DNA from: Alphaproteobacteria bacterium
GTDB taxonomy: Bacteria > Pseudomonadota > Alphaproteobacteria > Micropepsales > Micropepsaceae
Length of the DNA: 10,777 nucleotides
Direction of reading: 5' to 3'
Assembly (NCBI GenBank): GCA_028869725.1
Contig: JAGWRJ010000437.1
Location: 1 to 10,777 of the forward strand
A program made the position numbers and the translations under genes. Every line of letters starts with the position of its first letter. Position 1 is the stretch's first letter. The notes under the pieces were generated by a model. That model saw nothing but the letters and a program-made list of their open reading frames with translations. It was not told the origin of the DNA and searched no databases. Positions 1 through 6,478 of the stretch are shown one piece after another.

Positions 1-2
1 CA

Positions 3-182
3 GGATGCCGCAACACCCCGATAGATGCCGACCCCGGGCCGCGCCGTCAACCAGCTTCTTCGCCGCTACCACCCGCCTTGGACGCAAATCCGGAAGTCCC
101 TGTCATTTCGAAGGCCCGCGGGCCGTCCTGGCCGGACGCGTCACCGGAAGGCCAGCCCTTTTACCTGTATCAATGCGCTTGA
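3..182 (+). CDS. Possible 3' end of a rightward gene entering from the left edge (weak)
   Basis: Reading frame 3 is open from the left edge to a TGA at 180-182, giving 59 codons with no start inside the window. The tail reads as a Pro/Ala-rich segment ending in ...GQPFYLYQCA, and its composition looks more protein-like than the Arg-rich overlapping frame 2. A 60-codon open stretch is not unusual by chance in GC-rich DNA, and I recognise no domain. A 6-bp hairpin (198-212) follows the stop by 15 bases, which would suit a gene end. It could equally be non-coding. The sequence to the left of the window would decide it. Confidence 0.2.
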   Translation, partial: GCRNTPIDADPGPRRQPASSPLPPALDANPEVPVISKARGPSWPDASPEGQPFYLYQCA

Positions 183-345
183 GCGTAAGGCGACAGCCCG
201 GCTGAGAGCCGGTTGGCGCTCTTGGGGGTTCTGAGGGCATGAGAAGACCGGGACCATGCCGCCACGGCCCGTCCCAGGGCCGGTGCCGCTCCCGGGGCTC
301 TCCTCCCGATCCCCGCGCCGCTTGGTTCATTGGGCTGCTGCCCGT
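183..345. other. Non-coding stretch with hairpins between the left edge and the export operon
   Basis: I see no convincing gene here. The stretch holds two short perfect hairpins. The arms at 198-203 and 207-212 (CCGGCT / AGCCGG) have a 3-base loop, and those at 265-270 and 277-282 (CGGCCC / GGGCCG) have a 6-base loop. The second lies 64-81 bases downstream of the stop of the minus-strand barrel gene, so it could help end that transcript. Neither hairpin has a run of T after it on the relevant strand, so they are not clear intrinsic terminators. Just to the left, arms at 128-133 and 150-155 (CTGGCC / GGCCAG) are followed by CCCTTTT on the plus strand, a weak rightward terminator candidate. 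Confidence 0.4.
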
Positions 346-1590
346 CTAAAAATACTGACGCAGCTGCACATAGACCTCCTTGGGCTGCTCTTCGTAGACC
401 GGCAGGGACGCGAGCAGTGGCAAACCGCCGAATTCGGTGTTGGCCGGCCCGACGCCAAACTGACCGCCGATCACCAGATTGAGATCTTCCGTAACCGAGT
501 ACGTCGCCTGCACCACCCCAAAGAGACTTCGATCATCGAGATTGGCGATCAGCGTCGGATTTATATGCAGCAGGCCAGTGCACTGCACTTTAGTCCCGAC
601 CGCCAGATAGTCACGGCCGGTATCGAACACCTGTCCACGAAGCAGCCGCTCGCGCAAGGATGCAGGCAGGTTGATCAGGGCGTAGCGACGCGCATCCAAA
701 CCGAAGCCGTTACGGTAGTATTCGGTAAAGAGCGTGACATTGCGTCCCCATATGGTCGTGGCGTCACTGATATTGGCGAGTAGAGACGTATAGGTCTTGC
801 CGTGGTTGACCAGGGTAGGAAGAACCTCGACATTCCATGTCGCCTGCCCCAGGTCACCATTGACACCTATACCAACCATCAAGTCGCCACGGTCGCGCGC
901 AAGCAACCAACTGGTCTGGTATGCTCCGAATGCCGCTTGGAAGCGCGCAGCATAGGTGCTGGAATTCGACGTTGGAGCCCCTCCAAGTCTGTGTCGTGCG
1001 CGCGGCGCTACCACTACCTGAAGATCCGCACCGTCATCAAACAGCCACTGCCCGTAAGCCATGTCGGTCCCGGCTTTATAGTCTGTATCAATGGCATTCG
1101 GAGCGAAGGGATTAAAGAGATCCATTGGATGGAATACGAGACCACTGCCCCAGGTCAGGGCCTGACGTCCCAGACGCACCACCAGATGACCAGTCGTATA
1201 GCCAAGCCACAGCCGGTCGATATATTGCGTGGCAATCAGACGCGTAGCGTGCGCGAACCTGTTACTCAAGTTCCACCAATTGTCCGGTGGAGCCGCGGGA
1301 AAGACACCTGATTTGGCCAGACGTGCCGCCAACGCGGTGCTATCGCCATAGTCAGCACTGACCTCGTAGGCGACACCCGCGCTCCACCGTCCCCAATCCG
1401 GTCTCCACATCAGTCTCAGATTGGCTCCAGCATCGTTGCGATCCCGATAGCCCAGGTGTGAATCGAGACTGCGGGCGGTTTCGAACGCCCCGATGTCCTG
1501 CAACTCCAGCCGTCCGTGGATCTGCGCGGCGTGCACATTGGCACCACCAAGAAGCAAAAAGCCGACCATGATGCGGTAGATTCTCTTCAT
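346..1590 (-). CDS. Outer-membrane beta-barrel (porin-like) protein of the export operon
   Basis: This 414-residue protein is predicted to sit in the outer membrane. Numbering from the chosen start, residues 1-21 form a Sec signal peptide (MKRIYRIM, a hydrophobic core, then VHA before AQ). The mature part alternates polar and hydrophobic residues as beta-strands do and ends in ...VQLRQYF, the terminal aromatic residue used by the BAM machinery. A motif around 138-164 (RLGRQALTWGSG, then DLFNPF) is typical of porin-like barrels of the alginate-export/DUF1302 type. I chose the ATG at 1590 rather than 1599. It overlaps the ATPase stop as ATGA, and the AGGGGAGG at 1601-1608 lies 10 bases from it but only 1 base from the 1599 ATG. 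It is the last gene of the operon, so I infer that it is the outer-membrane end point of the transporter. Its exact barrel family and substrate are unknown. Confidence 0.82.
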   Translation of the reverse strand: MKRIYRIMVGFLLLGGANVHAAQIHGRLELQDIGAFETARSLDSHLGYRDRNDAGANLRLMWRPDWGRWSAGVAYEVSADYGDSTALAARLAKSGVFPAAPPDNWWNLSNRFAHATRLIATQYIDRLWLGYTTGHLVVRLGRQALTWGSGLVFHPMDLFNPFAPNAIDTDYKAGTDMAYGQWLFDDGADLQVVVAPRARHRLGGAPTSNSSTYAARFQAAFGAYQTSWLLARDRGDLMVGIGVNGDLGQATWNVEVLPTLVNHGKTYTSLLANISDATTIWGRNVTLFTEYYRNGFGLDARRYALINLPASLRERLLRGQVFDTGRDYLAVGTKVQCTGLLHINPTLIANLDDRSLFGVVQATYSVTEDLNLVIGGQFGVGPANTEFGGLPLLASLPVYEEQPKEVYVQLRQYF

Positions 1591-2303
1591 GCAGCGCATT
1601 CCTCCCCTAAGCGACGGGCCGTACGGTACTCATCCGCAACAACGCGACCATCCGTGATCACAATGTGTCGCCGGGTTCGTGCAATCACCCGCGCATCATG
1701 CGTTGCCATCAAAAAGGTCACCCCTGACACCTCATTGAGATGCGACATCAGTCGGATTAGATCCTCTGCGGTCTTGGAATCGAGATTGGCTGTAGGTTCA
1801 TCCGCCAGAATGATTGCCGGACGGCTGGCAAGGGCCCGCGCCACTGCCACACGTTGCTGCTGCCCACCGGAAAGCCGTGCCGGCCGACGCTCCTCGAGGC
1901 CTTCCAGTCCGACGTCTCGTAAGACCTCTTTAGCGCGCCTGGTGCGTTGGTGGCGCTCCATTCCAATGAGCTGGAGGACAAATTCAACATTCTCACGGGC
2001 TGACAGCACCGGTATGAGATTGTAGGCTTGGAAGACGAAGCCAATCTTATGCAGTCGCAATGCTGCAAGAGCATCACCATCAAGCCTGCTGATCTCACAA
2101 CCATCGATGCGGATGCTTCCTGTCGAAGGACGATCAAGCCCCCCGATCATATTGAGGAGCGTCGTTTTCCCGGAACCGGAAGGGCCAGCAAGTGAGGCAA
2201 AGTCTCCCCGCTCGATACTCAGGTCGACCCGGTGCAGAGCAGGAACCTCAAACGTTCCTTGTCGATACTGTTTGGTAACTCCCTGACACTCGACGATTGA
2301 CAC
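1587..2303 (-). CDS. ABC transporter ATP-binding protein, LolD/MacB type
   Basis: This 238-residue cytoplasmic ATPase is predicted to power the two FtsX-type permeases encoded just upstream. All ABC motifs are intact: Walker A GPSGSGKTT (40-48), Q-loop Q92 (FVFQAYNLIP), signature LSGGQQQRVAVARAL (144-158), Walker B IILADEPTANLDS (164-176) and H-loop H202 (MATHD). The Q-loop context and the extended LSGGQQQRVA are typical of the LolD/MacB/FtsE group, which uses ATP for mechanical transmission to the periplasm rather than classical substrate translocation. The start is GTG at 2303, with AAGGA at 2311-2315 seven bases upstream. The gene begins 18 bases after the upstream permease stop, and its TGA overlaps the ATG of the barrel gene. 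LolD and MacB-partner ATPases cannot be told apart from sequence alone. The gene context favours a Lol-like role. Confidence 0.95.
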   Translation of the reverse strand: MSIVECQGVTKQYRQGTFEVPALHRVDLSIERGDFASLAGPSGSGKTTLLNMIGGLDRPSTGSIRIDGCEISRLDGDALAALRLHKIGFVFQAYNLIPVLSARENVEFVLQLIGMERHQRTRRAKEVLRDVGLEGLEERRPARLSGGQQQRVAVARALASRPAIILADEPTANLDSKTAEDLIRLMSHLNEVSGVTFLMATHDARVIARTRRHIVITDGRVVADEYRTARRLGEECAA

Positions 2304-2321
2304 GATGTGTTCCTTTCCGGT

Positions 2322-3548
2322 CTAGGTGCGATTCATGGCTTCGATTGGACTGACACGGGATGCGCGCCGCGCCGGGATCAGTGTGGCCACAGTGCCCAGG
2401 CTCCATACGATCAGACCGTAACGAACGAATTGTACGGAATTGACTGCAAGGTGAAGCCGACTGTCACCGCCGAATACTTCAGCACCCTTCGAAAGAAAGC
2501 CGAGATACAACCCATTGGGGAATGCATGAACAGTGGCGATGGCGGCCACGACACCAACTGCCACGCCCAGGCAGTTCAGCCAGACCGTTTCCAGCGTCAC
2601 TTCCCAAAGCACCAGACGTGGACGCATACCCAAAGCTTGTACCAGCCCGAATTCATGGGTGCGCTCCAGAACGGCCATAAGCTGCGTGTTGACAATCCCG
2701 AGCGTGACGACCGAGACCGCAATACCCAGCCATATATTAAGAATCAGATCGACATAGGCACTGACCGCAAATGGCAGGGGCGCGAGCTCCTTCCAAGACT
2801 TTATGTCGAGCTTTGGGGCAGACTGCTTCAGTCTGATCAGCAGTTTGGACAGCTCCGATGACCGGGTCGCGGCGAAGGAAATTTCGGAAAGGGCGTTGCC
2901 CAACCCCGTAAATGCCTGAGCCGTGTGAAGCCCTGTGAAGATGAACTGATCTTCAGCGCGTACAGTGGCCGCAAACAGACCGACAACTGTAAAGGCTCGC
3001 TCGACCAGATGTCCGTTCCTGTCTTCGGTCATAATCACCACGCGTTTTCCAACACGGGTTTTCAGGCGCCGAGCAAGATTGCGTCCCAACACGAGCCCCG
3101 GATCATCGGGACCGCTCAGATACTTCCCGGAGGCGATTTCGTGTGGAATGACCGAAATGCGCGCCTCCTGAACAGGCAGTACACCGACCAGCGTAACTGG
3201 TAATGTCCTGTATTCACTTTGCACGATGGCAGTGACCCGCACCCGTTCGGCATAAGCCTGAATATCTGCGCCTTTCAAAGTGCGTCTGAGCCTACCCTCC
3301 GGAATCGGCATATCATGTGCAGCGGTCGGATCGTCGCGGTAACCTCGCGCGTGGATCTGTCCGTCACCCATCATGAGCTTCAAGGTTGTGTCGCGACTGC
3401 TCGCTGCGAGCGCATTCAACACAACCGATAGAGTGAGAATCGACCAGACGCCGACACTCACAACCAGGATTGTAATCACCGTGCGACGCGGATTGCGCCA
3501 CAGATTGCGCCAACCCAGGTGGAGAAGCAGAAGTATCCTTGCGCTCAC
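2322..3548 (-). CDS. ABC transporter permease, FtsX/LolC-LolE type (second copy)
   Basis: This 408-residue inner-membrane protein has the four-helix FtsX/LolC layout. TM1 lies near residues 23-46, followed by a large periplasmic domain to about 262. TM2 lies at 265-290, the cytoplasmic motif LERTHEFGLVQALGMRP at 294-310 contacts the ATPase, TM3 spans about 318-340 and TM4 376-392, and the tail ends ...RVSPIEAMNRT. The open frame extends upstream to 3959, but that part lies inside the neighbouring permease gene. The real start is the GTG at 3548, which overlaps the neighbour's TGA as GTGA and has GAGG at 3554-3557 five bases upstream. It shares WRNLWRNPRRT, the GD-GQI-ARGY pattern and LGRNLARRL with the neighbour, so the two are ancient tandem paralogues that probably form a LolC/LolE-like heterodimer. 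The substrate is unknown. Confidence 0.92.
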   Translation of the reverse strand: MSARILLLLHLGWRNLWRNPRRTVITILVVSVGVWSILTLSVVLNALAASSRDTTLKLMMGDGQIHARGYRDDPTAAHDMPIPEGRLRRTLKGADIQAYAERVRVTAIVQSEYRTLPVTLVGVLPVQEARISVIPHEIASGKYLSGPDDPGLVLGRNLARRLKTRVGKRVVIMTEDRNGHLVERAFTVVGLFAATVRAEDQFIFTGLHTAQAFTGLGNALSEISFAATRSSELSKLLIRLKQSAPKLDIKSWKELAPLPFAVSAYVDLILNIWLGIAVSVVTLGIVNTQLMAVLERTHEFGLVQALGMRPRLVLWEVTLETVWLNCLGVAVGVVAAIATVHAFPNGLYLGFLSKGAEVFGGDSRLHLAVNSVQFVRYGLIVWSLGTVATLIPARRASRVSPIEAMNRT

Positions 3549-4765
3549 GATGACCTCATTGCCGCTACTGGTTGCAAGCGATTGATCCGCAGATAGGGCA
3601 CTATGCCTGCCAATATGATGCCAGTAGCGATCTCCAAAGGACCGACAATGGTGCTGTGCAGGGTAAGTTTCGGATATGCCACCGCCGACATGTGCCACTG
3701 AGCGAAAAGGGCTTGAGCTCCGGCGATCGGAATGCCGTATTTCGAGTCCCACAACGTGACACCAACGCCGATAAGAATTCCAAAGCAGATGCCGATCAGC
3801 GCCAAGAACAGAAGTTCGAACCACAGCACGCGACCGATCTCGCTCGGCCGCATGCCGATGGCCAGCAACATGCCGAATTCTTTGGTGCGCTCGAGCACCG
3901 TCATCAGCAGCGTATTGAGAATTATAAAGACGATGATCACCAACAAGCTGACATAGCACATATGGCTGACAGCAGAATCGATGAGGATCGCATCATGGAG
4001 AGCCGGTTCCAGATTGGTCCAGTTGCGTACCACCAGACCAGACTGCCCCGCGATCATCTCAAGAGCCGGCAGATCTGCTTCGACTGCAGGCAAGGAGGAG
4101 CCGGTGATCGCAATGACGTTTATTCTGTGTCCCAGTGCAAAATCGGTTTGGAACCGTGACAGCGGCATCTCAATGACTTGATGATCAAGCTGCGACACAC
4201 CTGTCGAGAAGATGCCCGTCACAGTCAGAAAGTCAGCGGCCACGGAGCCATCCCGCGCCGCACCAAGCAGCATGATCTTTTTGCCCGGTGACAGGTTGAG
4301 GTTGCGGGCCAACCCTTCTCCAAGGACAACGCTGTCCGTGTCTCCGGGACGGAGATAGCGTCCCCGCACGATGGCGCCGCTCAGAGCGGATAGATTCGTC
4401 TCCTTTCGTGGGTCAACACCGAAGACGGCACTGCCGTAGCTGCGCTGGTTCAAGGAGACGATGGCATAGCTGCTGGCGCGCGGCGCGACTGCCGTAATCC
4501 CTGGCAGTTTATTTAACCGTGCCACCAGTTCCTGGGGATCGGTGATCGTTCGGCGCAGATCTGGATCATTGCTATAACCCCGAGGCTGGATTTGTGCGTA
4601 TCCATCGATCAGATGAAGGGCATTTTGTTCAACCTCGGCATATCCGCCACGTTGCAGTGAGGACACGAACACCGCCGCGGCCGCTGCAAACGAGATGGTC
4701 AGCAGATTGAGAAATGTCCGGCGTGGCTGGCGCCACAGATTTCTCCAGGCAAGTTCCGGGAGCAT
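3545..4765 (-). CDS. ABC transporter permease, FtsX/LolC-LolE type (first copy)
   Basis: This 406-residue inner-membrane permease is predicted to pair with the downstream paralogue and the ATPase. N-terminal LAWRNLWRQPRRT precedes TM1 (about 17-36). A periplasmic domain follows to about 268, containing GYAQIQPRGYSNDP at 55-68 and VVLGEGLARNLNLSPG at 146-161. TM2 lies at 269-290, LERTKEFGMLLAIGMRP at 291-307 is the FtsX cytoplasmic motif, TM3 spans about 312-337 and TM4 375-393. The protein ends ...LQPVAAMRSS. In the Lol system the periplasmic domain of LolC recruits LolA. By analogy this domain could bind the LolA-like protein encoded three bases upstream, but that is inference. The ATG at 4765 has no strong Shine-Dalgarno sequence, so translation may depend on coupling to the preceding gene. 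GC is visibly lower than in the cox genes. Confidence 0.93.
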   Translation of the reverse strand: MLPELAWRNLWRQPRRTFLNLLTISFAAAAAVFVSSLQRGGYAEVEQNALHLIDGYAQIQPRGYSNDPDLRRTITDPQELVARLNKLPGITAVAPRASSYAIVSLNQRSYGSAVFGVDPRKETNLSALSGAIVRGRYLRPGDTDSVVLGEGLARNLNLSPGKKIMLLGAARDGSVAADFLTVTGIFSTGVSQLDHQVIEMPLSRFQTDFALGHRINVIAITGSSLPAVEADLPALEMIAGQSGLVVRNWTNLEPALHDAILIDSAVSHMCYVSLLVIIVFIILNTLLMTVLERTKEFGMLLAIGMRPSEIGRVLWFELLFLALIGICFGILIGVGVTLWDSKYGIPIAGAQALFAQWHMSAVAYPKLTLHSTIVGPLEIATGIILAGIVPYLRINRLQPVAAMRSS

Positions 4766-4768
4766 GGC

Positions 4769-5521
4769 TTAATTTCTCGGATTACGCAGATTGGAGCGGG
4801 TAAAGACATAGGCTGGCATGGCAAGATTGAATCGCCCTGATTTGGTCACGAGGCGCGTCCAGTTTCCCGACGCGTCCGCCGGACGCATCACCATAATGAC
4901 CGGATAGGGTCGACCATCGATCGCGCCGACCTTTTGCGTTGTCATAGTGCGCACCGGCTTCATGTCCTGATCGAAATAGGTTTCGCCCAGCATGACCCCG
5001 TCATCGCGCACTTTGACAACGAGCTTCCCCCACACTACCGGCGCCCCCGGCTTCGGGACTGCATCTATCGTGTAAACGGTATGCCCGTTGGCTTTTTCCG
5101 TCTTGATGATCCTGTGCGTGTATTGCGAGAGAATGTCATCGGCCTTGGACAGATCGTTGTAGGAAAAATCGGAGCCCATCCAAGACTGCGACAGCATGCT
5201 GGCCGGCAGGGTGATTACCTGGTTGAGCTTCGGGTTGAACACCAAAGTATGACTTCCGACCTTGAGGGTCGCATTTCCGGCATCCTTTGCAGGCGCAACA
5301 AACCGTACAAGGGCGTCAGCATCTCCCTTGGTCCACGTCTTCATTTCGAGGCTGCGTTGCCAGTCGCGTCGGTGCACCTGCATGACGACTACGGTGGTTG
5401 AACTGTTGCCCCTCCAGTTATTGAACGCCGCTCGAAGCAATGCGTCGGGCGTGACCACTGAAGCGGCTGCGGATGACGACCAGCCCAATCCAAGTATCAA
5501 TACGATAAGAGCGCGGTTCAT
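4769..5521 (-). CDS. LolA-like periplasmic carrier (outer membrane lipoprotein-sorting protein family)
   Basis: This 250-residue exported protein belongs to the LolA-like family (PF17131 type), which adopts the LolA/LolB half-barrel that shields a lipid or acyl chain in the periplasm. Residues 1-20 are a signal peptide (MNRALIVLILGLGW..., with AAA before SVV). Family signatures in order are VHRRDWQRSLEMKTWTKGDADALVRFVAPAKDAG (about 49-82, a basic tryptophan-rich strand), LPASMLSQSWMGSDFSYNDL (105-124), KPGAPVVWGKLVV, YFDQDMKPVRTM and a C-terminal RSNLR. The ATG at 5521 is preferred over the one at 5527 because GGAG (5528-5531) is 6 bases from the former and directly abuts the latter. There is no lipobox, so it should be soluble. 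As first gene of the operon it is predicted to take cargo from the permeases and hand it to the outer membrane. Confidence 0.9.
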   Translation of the reverse strand: MNRALIVLILGLGWSSSAAASVVTPDALLRAAFNNWRGNSSTTVVVMQVHRRDWQRSLEMKTWTKGDADALVRFVAPAKDAGNATLKVGSHTLVFNPKLNQVITLPASMLSQSWMGSDFSYNDLSKADDILSQYTHRIIKTEKANGHTVYTIDAVPKPGAPVVWGKLVVKVRDDGVMLGETYFDQDMKPVRTMTTQKVGAIDGRPYPVIMVMRPADASGNWTRLVTKSGRFNLAMPAYVFTRSNLRNPRN

Positions 5522-5527
5522 GCGCAT

Positions 5528-5531
5528 CTCC
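5528..5531 (-). promoter_or_regulatory. Ribosome binding site deciding the LolA-like start
   Basis: GGAG on the minus strand sits 6 bases before the ATG at 5521 but directly touches the ATG at 5527. This spacing supports the shorter product, MNRAL.... Confidence 0.6.
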
Positions 5532-5605
5532 GACGTAAGTTTGCGGCCACCTTCCGACGACCTGCCTCAACTGTCCGCATTCGGCAGGAGGCCATCAGGC
5601 TCGTC
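5532..5605 (-). other. Probable 5' leader of the export operon
   Basis: If the promoter at 5606-5637 is correct, about 70 bases of untranslated leader precede the LolA-like gene. It contains an inverted repeat (CCTGCC at 5561-5566, GGCAGG at 5583-5588, 16-base loop). I recognise no known riboswitch and the stem may have no function. Confidence 0.3.
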
Positions 5606-5637
5606 TTCATATCGGAAGTATTGACAAAAGTGTCAAT
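5606..5637 (-). promoter_or_regulatory. Promoter with overlapping palindromic operator for the export operon
   Basis: Read on the minus strand, 5636-5631 is a perfect TTGACA -35 box. Possible -10 boxes are TATGAA at 5611-5606 (4 of 6 matches, spacer 19) and GATATG at 5613-5608 (3 of 6, spacer 17). The -35 lies inside an inverted repeat at 5620-5637, ATTGACA-AAAG-TGTCAAT on the plus strand, with 7-bp arms and a 4-base centre. A dimeric repressor bound there would block polymerase. The size and AT-rich arms fit a TetR-type site, but no regulator gene is in the window. The location 99 bases upstream of the first operon gene is appropriate. Confidence 0.6.
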
Positions 5638-5945
5638 TACGTATTTCTACTCATGGTCAGATTGACGCGGTGGGGTCGGCACGGGCCATTCGAAGGCCAT
5701 TGCACGCCTTCGTATGTAGCCACAGTCGGGTATGAGAGACTGACCGCGAGGCTAGCGTGCGCCATATGCCCGCCACTCACCCCGTGCCCACGCAAACCGC
5801 CTGCGTCAGTGAAGCGCCAGATATGGACCCGCACGGCCACGCATCGCCTGGGCAGCAACAAGGATGCCTCAGTGCTGGCCGCAGCTGCGCAAAGAGATTT
5901 TCGTCTTGTCCGGATCCAACCCGCGTGAGGTTGGCGCCGTCGCGT
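5638..5945. other. Intergenic region between the export promoter and the DUF192 gene
   Basis: No convincing gene is present. A plus-strand frame at 5653-5928 (91 codons) lacks a ribosome binding site and any recognisable domain. Close to the DUF192 stop there is an inverted repeat, CCAACC (5916-5921) and GGTTGG (5929-5934) with a 7-base loop. It could contribute to ending the leftward DUF192 transcript, though no T-run follows it on the minus strand. Confidence 0.4.
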
Positions 5946-6416
5946 CTATTCCCGCGCCTTCAGCGCCGGCCCCGACGCCCGCTCGCCAGGAGCAAGTCCC
6001 AACAGCTTGGCAGCACCGGCATTGATTTCAAGGACGTAACGGACGGGCTCGTCAGAGGTGATAGGGTCGAGATCAAATGGCACCGCGTGCGCATGAATAC
6101 TCGAGATAACTCCGTCAGACTTGATGAACACCATGTCGAGAGGAAGAATCGTATTCTTCATCCAGAAACTCTGGATCCCGCTGTCGCGAAAAACGAACAG
6201 CATCCCTGCCCGCGGTGCCAGATGGCGACGATACATCAGCCCCATTTCCTGCTCGTAAGGGCTCGTTGCAAGCTCAACAGTTAACGTCACAGGCCCATGG
6301 GGCGTGGCGAACGTCAACGGTGCCTTGGGCAGGATGGGTTGGGCATCCTGGGCTTTGAGCGGGGCCGTAACGAAAAGTAGGACGGCCACCATCGCCGGGA
6401 TGAATGCTAGACGCAT
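5946..6416 (-). CDS. Exported DUF192 family protein
   Basis: This 156-residue protein has an N-terminal signal peptide (MRLAFIPAMVAVLLFVTAPLK, cleavage likely near KAQ-DA) followed by a full DUF192 domain (PF02643). Landmarks are VELATSPYEQEMGLMYRRHLAPRAGMLFVF (47-76), the highly conserved FWMKNTILPLDMVFI (84-98) and YVLEINAGAAKLLGLAPGER (127-146). The domain forms a small beta-barrel and its biochemical function is not established. It probably acts in the periplasm. The gene lies 62 bases downstream of the tandem cold-shock gene on the same strand and is likely cotranscribed. This neighbour pair recurs in many Alphaproteobacteria. The ATG at 6416 is the only good start, since the signal peptide begins there, although the Shine-Dalgarno is weak. 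Confidence 0.93.
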   Translation of the reverse strand: MRLAFIPAMVAVLLFVTAPLKAQDAQPILPKAPLTFATPHGPVTLTVELATSPYEQEMGLMYRRHLAPRAGMLFVFRDSGIQSFWMKNTILPLDMVFIKSDGVISSIHAHAVPFDLDPITSDEPVRYVLEINAGAAKLLGLAPGERASGPALKARE

Positions 6417-6478
6417 GGCTGATTCTCATCGTGGGTTCTCTGCTCACTGTAGCGCAGACCGAAGTTTCACGGTGTGTC

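Noticed and set aside
256..1311. Two plus-strand open frames of 175 and 169 codons
   Set aside because: Both lie opposite the barrel gene, which has a signal peptide, beta-strand pattern and terminal Phe. The plus-strand products match no domain and have no ribosome binding sites.
2322..3959. 545-residue version of the second permease
   Set aside because: The first 137 codons lie inside the first permease gene in another frame and read as Arg/His/Ser-rich noise. The GTG at 3548 with stop overlap and ribosome binding site gives a normal 408-residue permease.
1587..4765. MacB-type macrolide efflux or FtsEX division system
   Set aside because: There is no membrane-fusion protein, no fused ATPase-permease and no linked ftsE/ftsX context. 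Two paralogous permeases plus a LolA-like protein fit a Lol-like arrangement better.
5653..5928. 91-codon plus-strand frame in the intergenic region
   Set aside because: There is no Shine-Dalgarno sequence, no recognisable domain and an Arg/Thr/Pro-rich composition typical of chance frames in GC-rich DNA. The palindrome upstream is better explained as the operator of the minus-strand operon.
5757..6284. 175-codon plus-strand frame
   Set aside because: It is mostly antisense to the DUF192 gene, whose conserved motif and signal peptide are clear.
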